Positions 1-8,819 of a stretch of DNA of 64,000 nt are shown here, piece by piece. Each line of letters starts with the position of its first letter. The first letter of the stretch is position 1. A program made the translations under genes and the position numbers. The notes under the pieces were generated by a model. That model saw nothing but the letters and a program-made list of their open reading frames with translations, was not told the origin of the DNA and searched no databases. This DNA is from Amycolatopsis mongoliensis (GTDB lineage Bacteria; Actinomycetota; Actinomycetes; Mycobacteriales; Pseudonocardiaceae): contig NZ_CP127295.1 in NCBI RefSeq assembly GCF_030285665.1, positions 5,518,001 through 5,582,000 of the forward strand, in the 5' to 3' direction.

Positions 1-925
1 CGTACAGCGACGTCGTGCCCGTGGACAGGCCGCCGATCAGCGCCACCACGATCAGCGGGATCGCGTACCAGAGCGGGGAAACCGCCGTCAGGCCGGTGAT
101 GTAGTCGGCCGGGTCGGCGACCAGTGTCGCCGTCGCGATGCCGAAGCCGAACGGCAGCAGCGTCGCCACCTGGGCCAGGAACGGTGCCGCCAGCAAGGAA
201 CGTTTGCCGAAAGAAGAAGGGATGTAGCGGGCCCAGTCGCCGAGGAACGCGCCGAACGAGATCGGGTTGGCCAGCGCCGTCAGCGCCGCCAGGGTGAACG
301 TCGGCCAGAACGTGCCCAGCGCGTACGTCCCGGTGCCCGCGTACCCCGGGTCGAACGTGCCGCCGTACGCCACCACGCCGAGCAGCATGATCGCCGTGCC
401 GAGCACCACCGCGACCCGGTTCACCAGCAGCATGAACCGGTAGCCGTAGATGCACACGACGAGCGTCGCGACCGCGATCACGCCGTACGCGACCGCCCGC
501 AGCGCCGCGCCGCCGTCGAAGCCGAAGAGCCGTTGCGCGGCCCCGGCGACGGCGTCCCCGCTGACCCAGACCGAGATCGCGAAGAACGTGATCGCCGTCA
601 GCAGCGAAAGGAACGACCCGACGCAGCGGCCGACCACGCCGAAGTGCGCGCCGGACGACACCGCGTTGTTGGTGCGCGTGCGCGGCCCGAACAGCGCCAT
701 CGGCGCGAGCACGAGCCCGCCGACGACCACGCCGAGCGCGGTCGCCAGAGCCGCGTCGCGGAAGCTCAGGCCGTACGCGATCGGCAGGGTGCCCAGGATG
801 ATGGTGGCGAACGTGTTCGCGCCGCCGAACGCCATCCGGAACAGGTCACGCGGGCGCGACGTCTGCTCCGCCGGCGGGATCGGCGCGATCCCGTGCCGTT
901 CGACCTCGGTGATCTTGTCGCTCAT
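1..925 (-). CDS. NCS1-family permease (purine/pyrimidine/allantoin type), partial
   Basis: An integral membrane transporter; NCS1 proteins import nucleobases, allantoin, hydantoins or related N-compounds with a cation. The first 308 residues are present and the 3' end lies beyond the left edge. The N-terminus is polar (begins MSDKITEVERHG), then FGGANTF and a series of hydrophobic helices follow, with the characteristic GAHFGV and FLGDWARYIP segments. The ATG overlaps the stop of the upstream aldehyde dehydrogenase gene (ATGA), so it is the last visible gene of the symporter-ureohydrolase-ThDP-ALDH operon. The substrate is inferred only from context: probably a guanidino or other nitrogenous compound. 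Confidence 0.85.
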   Translation of the reverse strand, partial: MSDKITEVERHGIAPIPPAEQTSRPRDLFRMAFGGANTFATIILGTLPIAYGLSFRDAALATALGVVVGGLVLAPMALFGPRTRTNNAVSSGAHFGVVGRCVGSFLSLLTAITFFAISVWVSGDAVAGAAQRLFGFDGGAALRAVAYGVIAVATLVVCIYGYRFMLLVNRVAVVLGTAIMLLGVVAYGGTFDPGYAGTGTYALGTFWPTFTLAALTALANPISFGAFLGDWARYIPSSFGKRSLLAAPFLAQVATLLPFGFGIATATLVADPADYITGLTAVSPLWYAIPLIVVALIGGLSTGTTSLY

Positions 926-2286
926 GCGAACCTCGTCATCACGTGCTTGACGCGGGTGTACTCGGCGAAGGCGTACGCGGAGAGGTCCTTGCCGTGCCCG
1001 GAGTGGCCGAACCCGCCGTGCGGCATCTCGGCGACCAGCGGCCCGTGCGTGTTCACCCACACGCACCCGAAGTCCAGCTCGGCCGACACCCGTGCGGCGA
1101 CGCCGAGGTCGTTCGTCCAGACCGACGACGCTAGGCCGTAGGGCACGCCGTTGGCCAGCGCCACGCCTTCTTCTTCGTCCGAAAAGGACTGGACCGTGAC
1201 GACCGGCCCGAAGATCTCCTCCTGGACGATCTCGTCGTCCTGGCGCAGCCCCGAGACCACGGTGGGGGAGAAGTAGAAGCCCCGGGAGCCGAACCGCGTC
1301 CCACCGGTCTCGACGCGGGCGTGCGACGGCAACCGCTCGATCAGACCCTCGACGCGCGAGAACTGCGCAGCGCTGTTCAGCGGGCCGAAATCGACTCCCG
1401 GCGTCTGCGCCGAAGCGACCTTGGTCAGCTCGCGGACGAAGTCGTCGTGGATCGAGGCGTGCACCAGCACCCGGCTGCCCGCGGTGCAGTCCTGGCCCGC
1501 GTTGTAGAACGCGGCGCCGACGATGCCTTCGGCCGTCGAGGCGAGGTCGGCGTCCGGGAACACCAGCAGCGGTGCGTTGCCGCCCAGTTCCAGGTGGGTG
1601 CGCTTGAGGTCGGCGGCCGCCACGGTGGCGACGTCGATGCCCGCCCGCGTCGACCCGGTGATCGAGACGAGTTCGGTGAGCGGGTGGCGGACCAGGGCAC
1701 GGCCGGTGTCGCGGTCGCCGGTGAGCACGGTGAACGCGCCCGGTGGCAGGAACTCGGCCGCGATCTCGGCCAGCAGCACGGCGGTCGAGGGCGTCGTCTC
1801 GGCCGGCTTGAGCACCACGGTGTTGCCCGCGGCCAAGGCCGGTGCGATCTTCCAGACCGCCATCATGAGCGGGTAGTTCCACGGCGCGATCTGCGCGCAG
1901 ACGCCCACCGGCTCGCGGCGGATCACCGACGTGTGGCCCGGCGCGTACTCCCCGGCGGCCGTGCCTTCCAGCTGCCGCGCGGCGCCGGCGAAGAACCGCA
2001 GCGCGCTCACGCACTCCGGGATCTCCTCGTCCAGGACGACGGACCGGATCTTGCCGGTTTCGCGCACTTCGAGGTCGGCGAACTCGGGGGCCCGCGCTTC
2101 CAGGGCGTCGGCGATCTTCAGCAACGCGAGCTGCCGCTGTGCGGGGGTGCTGCGCCGCCACACCGCGAACGCCCGCGCGGCGGATTCGAGTGCGGCGTCC
2201 ACATCGGACTGTTCGGCGATCGTGCTGGTGCCGAACACCTCGCCGGTCGCCGGGTCGGTCAGGTCGAGCGTGCGGGCGTGCGTCAT
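922..2286 (-). CDS. NAD(P)-dependent aldehyde dehydrogenase
   Basis: Oxidises an aldehyde to the acid in the cytosol. The 454 residues span the whole ALDH fold: APWNYPLMM substrate/cofactor region, GSTRAG cofactor turn, LELGGNAP with the general-base Glu, and NAGQDCTAG with the catalytic Cys. The ATG chosen (MTHARTLDL) overlaps the preceding ThDP gene stop as ATGA. Overall resemblance is to gamma-aminobutyraldehyde and betaine aldehyde dehydrogenases. Next to a ThDP decarboxylase-like enzyme and a ureohydrolase, a 4-guanidinobutyraldehyde substrate is the best inference; substrate specificity cannot be read from the sequence. Confidence 0.9.
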   Translation of the reverse strand: MTHARTLDLTDPATGEVFGTSTIAEQSDVDAALESAARAFAVWRRSTPAQRQLALLKIADALEARAPEFADLEVRETGKIRSVVLDEEIPECVSALRFFAGAARQLEGTAAGEYAPGHTSVIRREPVGVCAQIAPWNYPLMMAVWKIAPALAAGNTVVLKPAETTPSTAVLLAEIAAEFLPPGAFTVLTGDRDTGRALVRHPLTELVSITGSTRAGIDVATVAAADLKRTHLELGGNAPLLVFPDADLASTAEGIVGAAFYNAGQDCTAGSRVLVHASIHDDFVRELTKVASAQTPGVDFGPLNSAAQFSRVEGLIERLPSHARVETGGTRFGSRGFYFSPTVVSGLRQDDEIVQEEIFGPVVTVQSFSDEEEGVALANGVPYGLASSVWTNDLGVAARVSAELDFGCVWVNTHGPLVAEMPHGGFGHSGHGKDLSAYAFAEYTRVKHVMTRFA

Positions 2287-3935
2287 GCCTGCTCCAGGTG
2301 GGTCGGCGCGAACAGCTTCAGCAGGGCGGGGAGGACGACCACGGACGGCCCGGGTGTGCGCAGCGCTTCGGCCAGGTCCGCACCCACCGTGTCCAAAGAG
2401 GACAGTTTCGCGGGTACGCCGAAGGACGACGCCAGCGCCACGAAGTCGGGCCGCGCCAGCTCGGTGGCCGTGGTGTGGCCGAAGGCGTCGGTGAGGTACT
2501 CGCGCAGGACGCCGTAGCCGCCGTCGTCGACGACCAGCCACGTGACGTCGAGGCCGTGCTGCACCGCGGTGGCCAGCTCGGCGACGCCGTACATCGCGCC
2601 GCCGTCGCCGGACACGGCGAGCGTGGCACCGCCGGCGGCCGCACCGCCGAGCGCGCCCGGCAGGCCGTAGCCCAGCCCGCCCGCACCCTGCGCGGTGTGG
2701 ATCGGCGCGCCCTCGGGGTTCCACGCCGACCAGGCCCAGTACGCGGCGATCGTCATGTCCCAGTACGTCTGCGTGCCTTCGGGCAGCGCCGCGCGGATGT
2801 CGTCGATCAGCTTGCGCTCGACGGCCAGGTCCTGGCCGGCCAACCGCGACTCGACGCGGGACAGCAACCCCGAGACGGCGGCTTCCGCCCGGCCGTCGGA
2901 CGGTCGCATCGGCACCCACTCCAGCAGCGCCTGGAGAGTGAGCCGGACGTCGGCGTGGATGCCGAGACCGGGGTAGTTCGACTCCAGCTTGCCGAGATCG
3001 GCCTCGACCTGGATCAGCCGGCCGCGCGGGGCGAACTCGCGGTAGTTGCTGGACAGCTCGCCCAGCCCCGAGCCGAGTACGAGCAGCACGTCGGCGTCCG
3101 CCAGGAACTCCGTGGTGTGCCAGTCCTCCAGCCACGACCGCCCGGACAGCTCGTGGTCCCAGCCGAAGACACCCTTGCCGCCGAAGGTCGAGATCACCGG
3201 GGCGCGCAACGCCTCGGCCAGCGCCGTCAGCTCGGCGTGTGCGCCGGACCGCAGGGCCCCGCCGCCGGCGAGGATCACCGGGTTCTTCGCCGCCGCCAGC
3301 AGGTCGGCGGCCGCGGTGACCAGCTCCGGCAGGGGCTCCAGAACCGGGGGAGTGGCCGCCACCGACGTGATCGGCGGGATCCCCGCCGGGCCGAGCAGCA
3401 CGTCCTGCGGGATCTCGACCCACACCGGGCCGTACGGCGCGGTCGCGGCCGACGTCCAGGCCTCGCGCAGTGCGGTCGGGATCTGGCTGGTACGGCGCAC
3501 GACGTGCACCGACTTCACGACGTCCCGGAAACTCGCCTGCTGGTCGGGCAGCTCGTGCAGGTAGCCGTGCCGCCCGCCGCCGAGCCCGGCGACCGGGACC
3601 TGGCTGGAGATCCCGAGCACCGGCACCGAGGCGGCGCGGGATTCCTGCAGGGAAGCCAAGGTCAGCAGCGCGCCCGGGCCGGTCGACACGACCAAGGGCG
3701 TAACCGGCACCGGGCCCTCGGGGTCCGCCGCGAGCCGCGCCCGGGCGTGCCCGTCGGCGGCGAAGGCGAGGTTGTTCTCGACGCGCCCGCTGATCACGCG
3801 CAGGTCGCCGGCGCGCCGCAGCGCTTCGAACAGGCCCAGCGCGTGCTGGCCCGGCAGGCCGAACACCGTGTCGGCGCCCAGCGCCCGCAGGGTCTCCACG
3901 ACGACGTCGCCGCCGATGCGGTCGGAATCGGTCAT
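2283..3935 (-). CDS. Thiamine-diphosphate-dependent enzyme (acetolactate synthase-like; possible 2-ketoarginine decarboxylase)
   Basis: A 550-residue protein of the acetolactate synthase/pyruvate decarboxylase superfamily. The N-terminal Pyr domain has FGLPGQH and the catalytic Glu in [14 protein letters not shown]; the C-terminal PP domain has the Mg-ThDP motif SGDGGAMYG. The usual Asn-Asn of the second half of that motif reads VVDDGGYG, so the metal-ligand position carries Asp. It overlaps the ureohydrolase upstream and the ALDH downstream by four bases each. A true acetolactate synthase is unlikely because there is no ilvN or ilvC nearby. AruI of the arginine transaminase pathway belongs to this superfamily and fits the neighbours, but this is inference from context. 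Confidence 0.82.
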   Translation of the reverse strand: MTDSDRIGGDVVVETLRALGADTVFGLPGQHALGLFEALRRAGDLRVISGRVENNLAFAADGHARARLAADPEGPVPVTPLVVSTGPGALLTLASLQESRAASVPVLGISSQVPVAGLGGGRHGYLHELPDQQASFRDVVKSVHVVRRTSQIPTALREAWTSAATAPYGPVWVEIPQDVLLGPAGIPPITSVAATPPVLEPLPELVTAAADLLAAAKNPVILAGGGALRSGAHAELTALAEALRAPVISTFGGKGVFGWDHELSGRSWLEDWHTTEFLADADVLLVLGSGLGELSSNYREFAPRGRLIQVEADLGKLESNYPGLGIHADVRLTLQALLEWVPMRPSDGRAEAAVSGLLSRVESRLAGQDLAVERKLIDDIRAALPEGTQTYWDMTIAAYWAWSAWNPEGAPIHTAQGAGGLGYGLPGALGGAAAGGATLAVSGDGGAMYGVAELATAVQHGLDVTWLVVDDGGYGVLREYLTDAFGHTTATELARPDFVALASSFGVPAKLSSLDTVGADLAEALRTPGPSVVVLPALLKLFAPTHLEQA

Positions 3936-4885
3936 TCGCTCTTCCCCAAGGACAGCAGGCTCACCAGGTCGTAGGCGACGTGGGAGGCCGCGATGGCGGT
4001 GATCTCGGCGTGGTCGTAGGCCGGGGCGAGCTCGACGACGTCCGCGCCGATCAGGTTCAGGTCGCGCAGCCCGCGCAGGATCTCCAGCAGCTCGCGGCTG
4101 GTCATCCCGCCGGCCTCGGGGGTGCCGGTGCCGGGCGCGTGGGCCGGGTCGAGCACGTCGATGTCGACCGAGACGTAGAGCGGCCGGTCGCCGATGCGCT
4201 GCCGCAGCGCGTCGACGGTCTCGGCGACCCCGCGGCGCAGGACGTCGCCGGAGGTGACGATGCCGAAGCCGAGCCGCCGGTCCTCTTCGAGGTCCCGCTT
4301 GCCGTACAGCGGCCCGCGCGTGCCGACGTGCGACAGCGCGCTCGTGTCGAGGATGCCCTCCTCGGACGCCCGCCGGAACGGGGTGCCGTGGGTGTACGGC
4401 TCGCCGAAGTAGGTGTCCCAGGTGTCGAGGTGCGCGTCGAAGTGCAGCAGGGCGACGGGTCCGTGCTTCTTCGCGGCGGCCCGCAGCAGCGGGAGCGCGA
4501 TGGTGTGGTCGCCGCCGACGGTCACCAGCCGCGTCCCGTTCGCCTGCAGCGCTTCGGCTTCCTGCTGCAGCGTCTCGATCGCTTCGCCGATGTCGAACGG
4601 GTTGACCGCGATGTCCCCGGCGTCGACGACCTGCTTCTCGGCGAACGGCGAGACGTCCAGCTCCGGGTGGTACGGCCGCAGCAGCCGGCTCGCCTCGCGC
4701 ACGGCCGCCGGGCCGAACCGCGCGCCGGGCCGGTAGGACACGCCGGAGTCGAAGGGCACCCCGACGACGGCGATGTCGGCGTGGGCGACCTGGTCGATCC
4801 GCGGCAGCCGCGCGAAGGTCGCGAAGCCGGCGAACCGGGGGACCCGGGACGAGTCGAGCGGGCCGGCCGGGGGCATGTCGTTCAC
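3932..4885 (-). CDS. Ureohydrolase of the agmatinase/guanidinobutyrase family
   Basis: Hydrolyses a guanidino compound to urea plus an amine, using a binuclear Mn centre. The 317 residues carry all ureohydrolase signatures: [34 protein letters not shown] and [19 protein letters not shown]. The GTG at 4885 is preferred because AGGAG lies nine bases upstream; an in-frame ATG three codons later is the alternative. The family includes agmatinase (SpeB), guanidinobutyrase and guanidinopropionase, which cannot be separated by eye. Coupling to a ThDP enzyme and an ALDH favours 4-guanidinobutyrate. The urea released could feed the carboxylase operon at 18457-26522. Confidence 0.9.
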   Translation of the reverse strand: MNDMPPAGPLDSSRVPRFAGFATFARLPRIDQVAHADIAVVGVPFDSGVSYRPGARFGPAAVREASRLLRPYHPELDVSPFAEKQVVDAGDIAVNPFDIGEAIETLQQEAEALQANGTRLVTVGGDHTIALPLLRAAAKKHGPVALLHFDAHLDTWDTYFGEPYTHGTPFRRASEEGILDTSALSHVGTRGPLYGKRDLEEDRRLGFGIVTSGDVLRRGVAETVDALRQRIGDRPLYVSVDIDVLDPAHAPGTGTPEAGGMTSRELLEILRGLRDLNLIGADVVELAPAYDHAEITAIAASHVAYDLVSLLSLGKSE

Positions 4886-4914
4886 TGCTGTGCGCTCCTG
4901 TTCTCGGTGTGCGG

Positions 4915-6363
4915 TCAGGCGTCGACCGGTGCGGGGGTGGCCGCTTCCGGTTCCTCGGTCCCGGCGCCGTTCAGGCGGCGGGTCCAGACGGAAAGGATCG
5001 AGTCGGACGTGCGGGGCGTGCCGAGGCTGACGGCCAGGTACACCGCCAGGCTCGCGCCGAGCCCCCAGTAGATCGGGGTGTTGGCCTCGACGCCGTCGAT
5101 GATCATGAAGGCGACGACGGACACCGTGCCGGCGATCATCGACGCGTACGCCCCCTGCCGGGTGCCGCGCTTCCAGAACAGCGCGCCGACGATCGCGACC
5201 AGCAGGCCGCCGACCAGGATGTCGTAGGCGATGGTGAGCGCGTCGACGACGTCGTCGACGACCATCGCGATGCCGATCGCGATCAGCCCGAGCACGAGCG
5301 TGGCGATCCGGTTGCGGCTGACCTCGCCGCCCTTCTTCAGGCCGAGCTTGCTGAGCAGGTCCGACGTCGTGGTGGTGGAGCAGGCGATCAGCGCGCCGCT
5401 CGCGGTCGACATCATCGCCGAAAGCGCGGCGGCCAGCACCAGGCCGCGGACGCCGGTCGGCAGCAGGCGTTCGACGATCGTCGCGAAGGCGTCCTGCGCG
5501 CTGGCGAGGTCCGGGTACAGCGCGTGCGCCGCCGTACCGATCAGGGCGCCGGCCAGGCCGTAGACCAGGCAGTAGACGCCGGAGGTGATGCCGCCGGACG
5601 TCGCGATCGCCGGGGTGCGGGCAGTGAACACGCGCTGCCAGATGTCCTGGCCGATCAGCAGGCCGAAGGTGTAGATGACGAAGTAGGTGATGATCGTGTC
5701 GGTGCCGATCGAGGTGAAGCTGAAGAAGCTCGCGTCGAGCTTCTCGCTCATGCCGGAGAAGCCGCCGGCGGAGCTGATCGCGACCGGCAGCAGGATCGCC
5801 AGGATGCCGATGGTCTTGATGACGAACTGGGCGATGTCGGTGAGCGTGATCGACCACATGCCGCCGAGCACCGAGTAGAGGACCACGATCGAGCCGCCGA
5901 TCGCGATGCCGGCCCAGTTCGGCAGGTCGAACAGCACCTTGAAGATGGACGCGAAGGCCAGCGTCGAGGTGACCGTGAGCATCAGCGTGTAGCCCCACAT
6001 GACGATGCCGGACACGGCGCTGGTGTGGCCGCCGTAGCGCAGGTCGAGCATCTCGCCGACGGTGTAGACCTTGAGCTTCACCAGCCGGCGCGCGAACACC
6101 GCGTGCAGCACCAGGATGCCGACGCCGATGGTGAGCACCAGCCAGGCGCCGGAGATGCCGTAGGTGTAGCCGAGCTTCACGCCGCCGACGGTGGACGCGC
6201 CGCCGAGCACGACAGCCGACATCGTGCCGGAGTACATGAACCAGCCCAGCCGCCGCCCGGCGACCAGGTAGTCGGACTTGGTCTTCGCGAGCCGGAGGCC
6301 GTACCAGCCGACCCCGAGCATCCCCGCGATGTACAACGCGATCACGGCGTAGTCCCCGGTCAC
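4915..6363 (-). CDS. Sodium:solute symporter (SSS family)
   Basis: A 482-residue inner-membrane symporter with about 13 predicted helices, starting [11 protein letters not shown]. Family features include the early DYLVAGR segment, [13 protein letters not shown] in helix 2, and [24 protein letters not shown], which matches the SSS sodium-binding region. The GTG start follows a perfect AAGGAGGA. It is the first gene of the operon, 29 bases before the ureohydrolase, and faces the PucR-type regulator across about 105 bases. It probably imports the guanidino compound or amine handled by the downstream enzymes; the exact substrate is unknown. Confidence 0.9.
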   Translation of the reverse strand: MTGDYAVIALYIAGMLGVGWYGLRLAKTKSDYLVAGRRLGWFMYSGTMSAVVLGGASTVGGVKLGYTYGISGAWLVLTIGVGILVLHAVFARRLVKLKVYTVGEMLDLRYGGHTSAVSGIVMWGYTLMLTVTSTLAFASIFKVLFDLPNWAGIAIGGSIVVLYSVLGGMWSITLTDIAQFVIKTIGILAILLPVAISSAGGFSGMSEKLDASFFSFTSIGTDTIITYFVIYTFGLLIGQDIWQRVFTARTPAIATSGGITSGVYCLVYGLAGALIGTAAHALYPDLASAQDAFATIVERLLPTGVRGLVLAAALSAMMSTASGALIACSTTTTSDLLSKLGLKKGGEVSRNRIATLVLGLIAIGIAMVVDDVVDALTIAYDILVGGLLVAIVGALFWKRGTRQGAYASMIAGTVSVVAFMIIDGVEANTPIYWGLGASLAVYLAVSLGTPRTSDSILSVWTRRLNGAGTEEPEAATPAPVDA

Positions 6364-6429
6364 GGCGTCCTCCTTACCTCTTCGGGTGGTGTTCGGGTCA
6401 CCGTAGGTTCGCCCGCCACCTCTCCGGCA

Positions 6430-6458
6430 TGGGATGATCTGTCCCAAGTCGAGTCGAC
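6430..6458. promoter_or_regulatory. Inverted repeats in the divergent pucR/symporter promoter region
   Basis: Two dyads lie back to back just upstream of the regulator start. TGGGA at 6430-6434 pairs with TCCCA at 6442-6446 around seven bases, and GTCGA-G-TCGAC (6448-6458) is an 11-bp odd palindrome. They could be operators through which the PucR-type protein controls itself and the divergent symporter operon. This is seen directly but function is inferred. Confidence 0.35.
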
Positions 6459-6469
6459 ATGGGGATGAA

Positions 6470-7978
6470 ATGACCCAGAATCCGGACCCGTTGTCCACCG
6501 AGGTGAATGTCCCGTTACGGGCGGTCGTCGGCAACCGGGAGCTGGCACTCGACATCGTCCGCGAGACGCTCCGGCCGGGAGCGCTGGACGCCCCGGTGCG
6601 CTGGGCCCACGTCAGCGAGTTGCGCGACCCCGCGCCGTACTTGCTCGGCGAGGAGCTGATCCTCACCGCCGGGGTGAACCTGGCCACCGGGCCCGGCGAG
6701 GTGGACCAGTACGTCCGCGGGCTGCGCCGGGCCGGGGTCACGGCGCTCGGCTTCGGGCTCACCCCGAACGTCCACGAGACGCTGCCGGAACCGCTGCGCC
6801 GGGCCTGCGCGCGGCACGGGCTGCCGTTGCTGGTGGTGCCGACGCGGACGCCGTTCCTGGCGGTCAACCGGGCGGTCTCGGTCGCGCTGACCGAGGCGGG
6901 CCAGCGGGAGCAACGGCGGATCACCGCGGCGCGCGAGGCGCTGACCCGGGCGGCGGGCGGCGGCCTGGGCGAGCTGACGTCGTCGCTGGCGGAGCGGCTG
7001 CGGTCGTGGGTCGCGCTGGTCGGGGCGGGGGACGTCCTGGCCTCGGCGCACGACGCGCCGTCGCCGCTGCCCCCGGAGGTGCGGGAGCTGGTCGCGACCG
7101 TGCGGGCGGGCAGCGGCATCCGCAGCGCGACCACCGAGGTGGGCGACGAGTTCGTGGTGGTCCAGCCGGTGTACCCGCAGGCGACGGCGTCGCACCTGGT
7201 GGTCACCGGCCGCGCGCGCCGGTTCGACGGCGCCGACCGGGCGATCCTCGCCGTCGGCGCGGCACTGCTCGGGCTCGTGGGCCGGGCCGGATCGGACGCG
7301 GCGGAGCTGGGCGCGGCGGCCACCGGCCTGCTCCTCGGGCGGGCTTCGGCCGGCGAGGTGGCGCGCGAGTTGCTCGGCGCGGACGGCTGCCGCCTAATCG
7401 CGGGGGCGCCGTACCGTCGTGGCCCGGACGAGGTGGCGCAGCGCCCGGACTGGCTGCGGGCCCGGCTCGACACCCCGCTGGTCCGGGTGCTGCCGGGGCC
7501 GCGGTTCGTGGCGATCGCCGGCCCCTCGCTGCCGGAGCTGGAGGACCTGCGCGCGCACGGCTGGCTCGCGGCGGTGGGGTCACCGGTGCCCGCCGGGCAG
7601 CTGGCCGACGCGGTGGCGGAGGCGGAGCTGCTGCTTTCGCGGGCCCAGGCGCTCGGCCGCCCGGTGGTCGCCGGGAGCGGGCCGCCCGACTTCGACGCGC
7701 TGCTCGACCCCGGCGCTTCCCGCGGATACGCGGTGAAGCTGCTGGAGCCGCTGGTTTCCCTGGACCGGACGGATCGTGAGCTGGTCCGGACCTTGCGCAC
7801 CTGGCTGGCCCACCACGGCGCCTGGGAACCGACGGCGGTGGAGCTGGGCGTGCACCGCAACAGCGTCCGGCACCGGATCGCCCAGGTGGAGAAAGCTCTG
7901 GACGTGGATCTGGCGGACCCGGAGGTCCGGATGCGGCTGTGGTTCGCCCTCCGGTGGGCCGCACCGGAGGGGCCCTAG
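6470..7978 (+). CDS. PucR-family transcriptional regulator
   Basis: A 502-residue cytosolic regulator. The N-terminal part (about residues 15-120) is a PucR-type sensory domain (AHVSELRDPAPYLLGEELILTAG), followed by a GGDEF-like middle region and a C-terminal PucR helix-turn-helix (AVELGVHRNSVRHRIAQVEKAL). ATG 6470 is preferred with GGGGA four bases upstream; an in-frame ATG at 6434 would overlap the dyad. PucR proteins typically activate purine or amino-acid catabolic genes, and this one is divergent from the guanidino-catabolic operon, which is the likely target. No other regulator is present in the unit. Confidence 0.88.
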   Translation: MTQNPDPLSTEVNVPLRAVVGNRELALDIVRETLRPGALDAPVRWAHVSELRDPAPYLLGEELILTAGVNLATGPGEVDQYVRGLRRAGVTALGFGLTPNVHETLPEPLRRACARHGLPLLVVPTRTPFLAVNRAVSVALTEAGQREQRRITAAREALTRAAGGGLGELTSSLAERLRSWVALVGAGDVLASAHDAPSPLPPEVRELVATVRAGSGIRSATTEVGDEFVVVQPVYPQATASHLVVTGRARRFDGADRAILAVGAALLGLVGRAGSDAAELGAAATGLLLGRASAGEVARELLGADGCRLIAGAPYRRGPDEVAQRPDWLRARLDTPLVRVLPGPRFVAIAGPSLPELEDLRAHGWLAAVGSPVPAGQLADAVAEAELLLSRAQALGRPVVAGSGPPDFDALLDPGASRGYAVKLLEPLVSLDRTDRELVRTLRTWLAHHGAWEPTAVELGVHRNSVRHRIAQVEKALDVDLADPEVRMRLWFALRWAAPEGP

Positions 7979-7981
7979 CGC

Positions 7982-8049
7982 CCCAAGGCGGCCTTGGTTG
8001 CGTTGAACGCACCCAAGGCGGCCTTCGGTGCGTTGGACGCACCGAAGGC
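7982..8049 (+). terminator. Tandem 30-bp repeat ending in a perfect hairpin
   Basis: Two direct copies of a 30-bp unit (7982-8011 and 8012-8041), 27 of 30 bases alike, sit just after the pucR stop. Inside them GCCTTCGGTGCG (8021-8032) pairs perfectly with CGCACCGAAGGC (8038-8049) around a 5-base loop, and CCAAGG-CGG-CCTTGG (7983-7997) is another dyad. There is no U tract. Termination of pucR before the response-regulator gene is the likely role; it may also be a dispersed repeat. Confidence 0.6.
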
Positions 8050-8141
8050 CACATTGGGGCGCTTCGGTCGCCCGGCCCGGCCTCACCGGACGCACGAAGT
8101 CCTTAAAGGGCACTCTCAGGAAAATATGGGATTGTGGGCTC

Positions 8142-8819
8142 GTGCGAGTTTTGGTAGTCGAGGACGAAGAACCCCTGGCCGACGCGATCGCCCGTGGCCT
8201 GCGCCGCGAAGGCATGGCGGTGGACGTCGCGCTCACCGGGGACGACGGCCACGAGAAGGCCGCCGTCACGCGGTACGACGTCGTGTTGCTGGACCGGGAC
8301 CTGCCCGGGATGTCCGGGGACGAGCTGTGCCGGGAGATCGTCGCGTCCGGGGAGCTGACCCGGGTGCTGATGCTGACCGCGAGCAGCTCGGTGTCCGACC
8401 GCGTCGACGGGCTGTCGCTCGGCGCCGACGACTACCTCGCCAAGCCGTTCGCCTTCCCCGAGCTGGTCGCCCGGGTGCGGGCGCTGGGCCGGCGCGCCAC
8501 GCCGGCCGCGCCGCCGCTGCTCACCGCCGGGGACGTCGAGCTGGACCCGGCCAAGCGCACCGTGCGCCGCGCGAGCGGGCCGGTCGAGCTGACGCGCAAG
8601 GAGTTCGGCGTCCTCGAGGTCCTGCTTTCGGCCGCCGGTTCGGTGGTCAGCAGCGAGGAGCTGCTCGAACGGGTCTGGGACGAGAACGCCGACCCGTTCA
8701 CCACGACCGTCCGGGTCACCGTCATGACGCTGCGCAAGAAGCTCGGCGAGCCGGGGATCATCGAGACCGTCGTCGGTTCCGGGTACCGGGTGCCGGAGCC
8801 CGGCACGCCGCGCGCGTGA
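8142..8819 (+). CDS. OmpR-family response regulator
   Basis: A 225-residue two-component response regulator. The receiver domain shows the acidic pair in VVEDEE, the phosphoacceptor Asp51 in LLDRDLPG, the conserved Thr in MLTASS and Lys in LAKPF. The C-terminal winged-helix DNA-binding domain is complete (LTRKEFGVLEVLLSAAG to TVVGSGYRVPE). The GTG start gives VRVLVVEDEE. Its stop overlaps the GTG of the cognate kinase (GTGA), so the pair is coupled. The target and stimulus are unknown; the small kinase sensor loop suggests an envelope signal. Confidence 0.93.
   Translation: MRVLVVEDEEPLADAIARGLRREGMAVDVALTGDDGHEKAAVTRYDVVLLDRDLPGMSGDELCREIVASGELTRVLMLTASSSVSDRVDGLSLGADDYLAKPFAFPELVARVRALGRRATPAAPPLLTAGDVELDPAKRTVRRASGPVELTRKEFGVLEVLLSAAGSVVSSEELLERVWDENADPFTTTVRVTVMTLRKKLGEPGIIETVVGSGYRVPEPGTPRA

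Noticed and set aside
922..3423. Very long open frames opposite to or shifted from known genes (for example 11205-13085, 20253-23882, 46659-48230 upstream part)
   Set aside because: High GC content makes antisense frames open; the peptides are low-complexity Arg/Ala/Pro/Gly-rich with no domain motifs, and they overlap well-supported genes.
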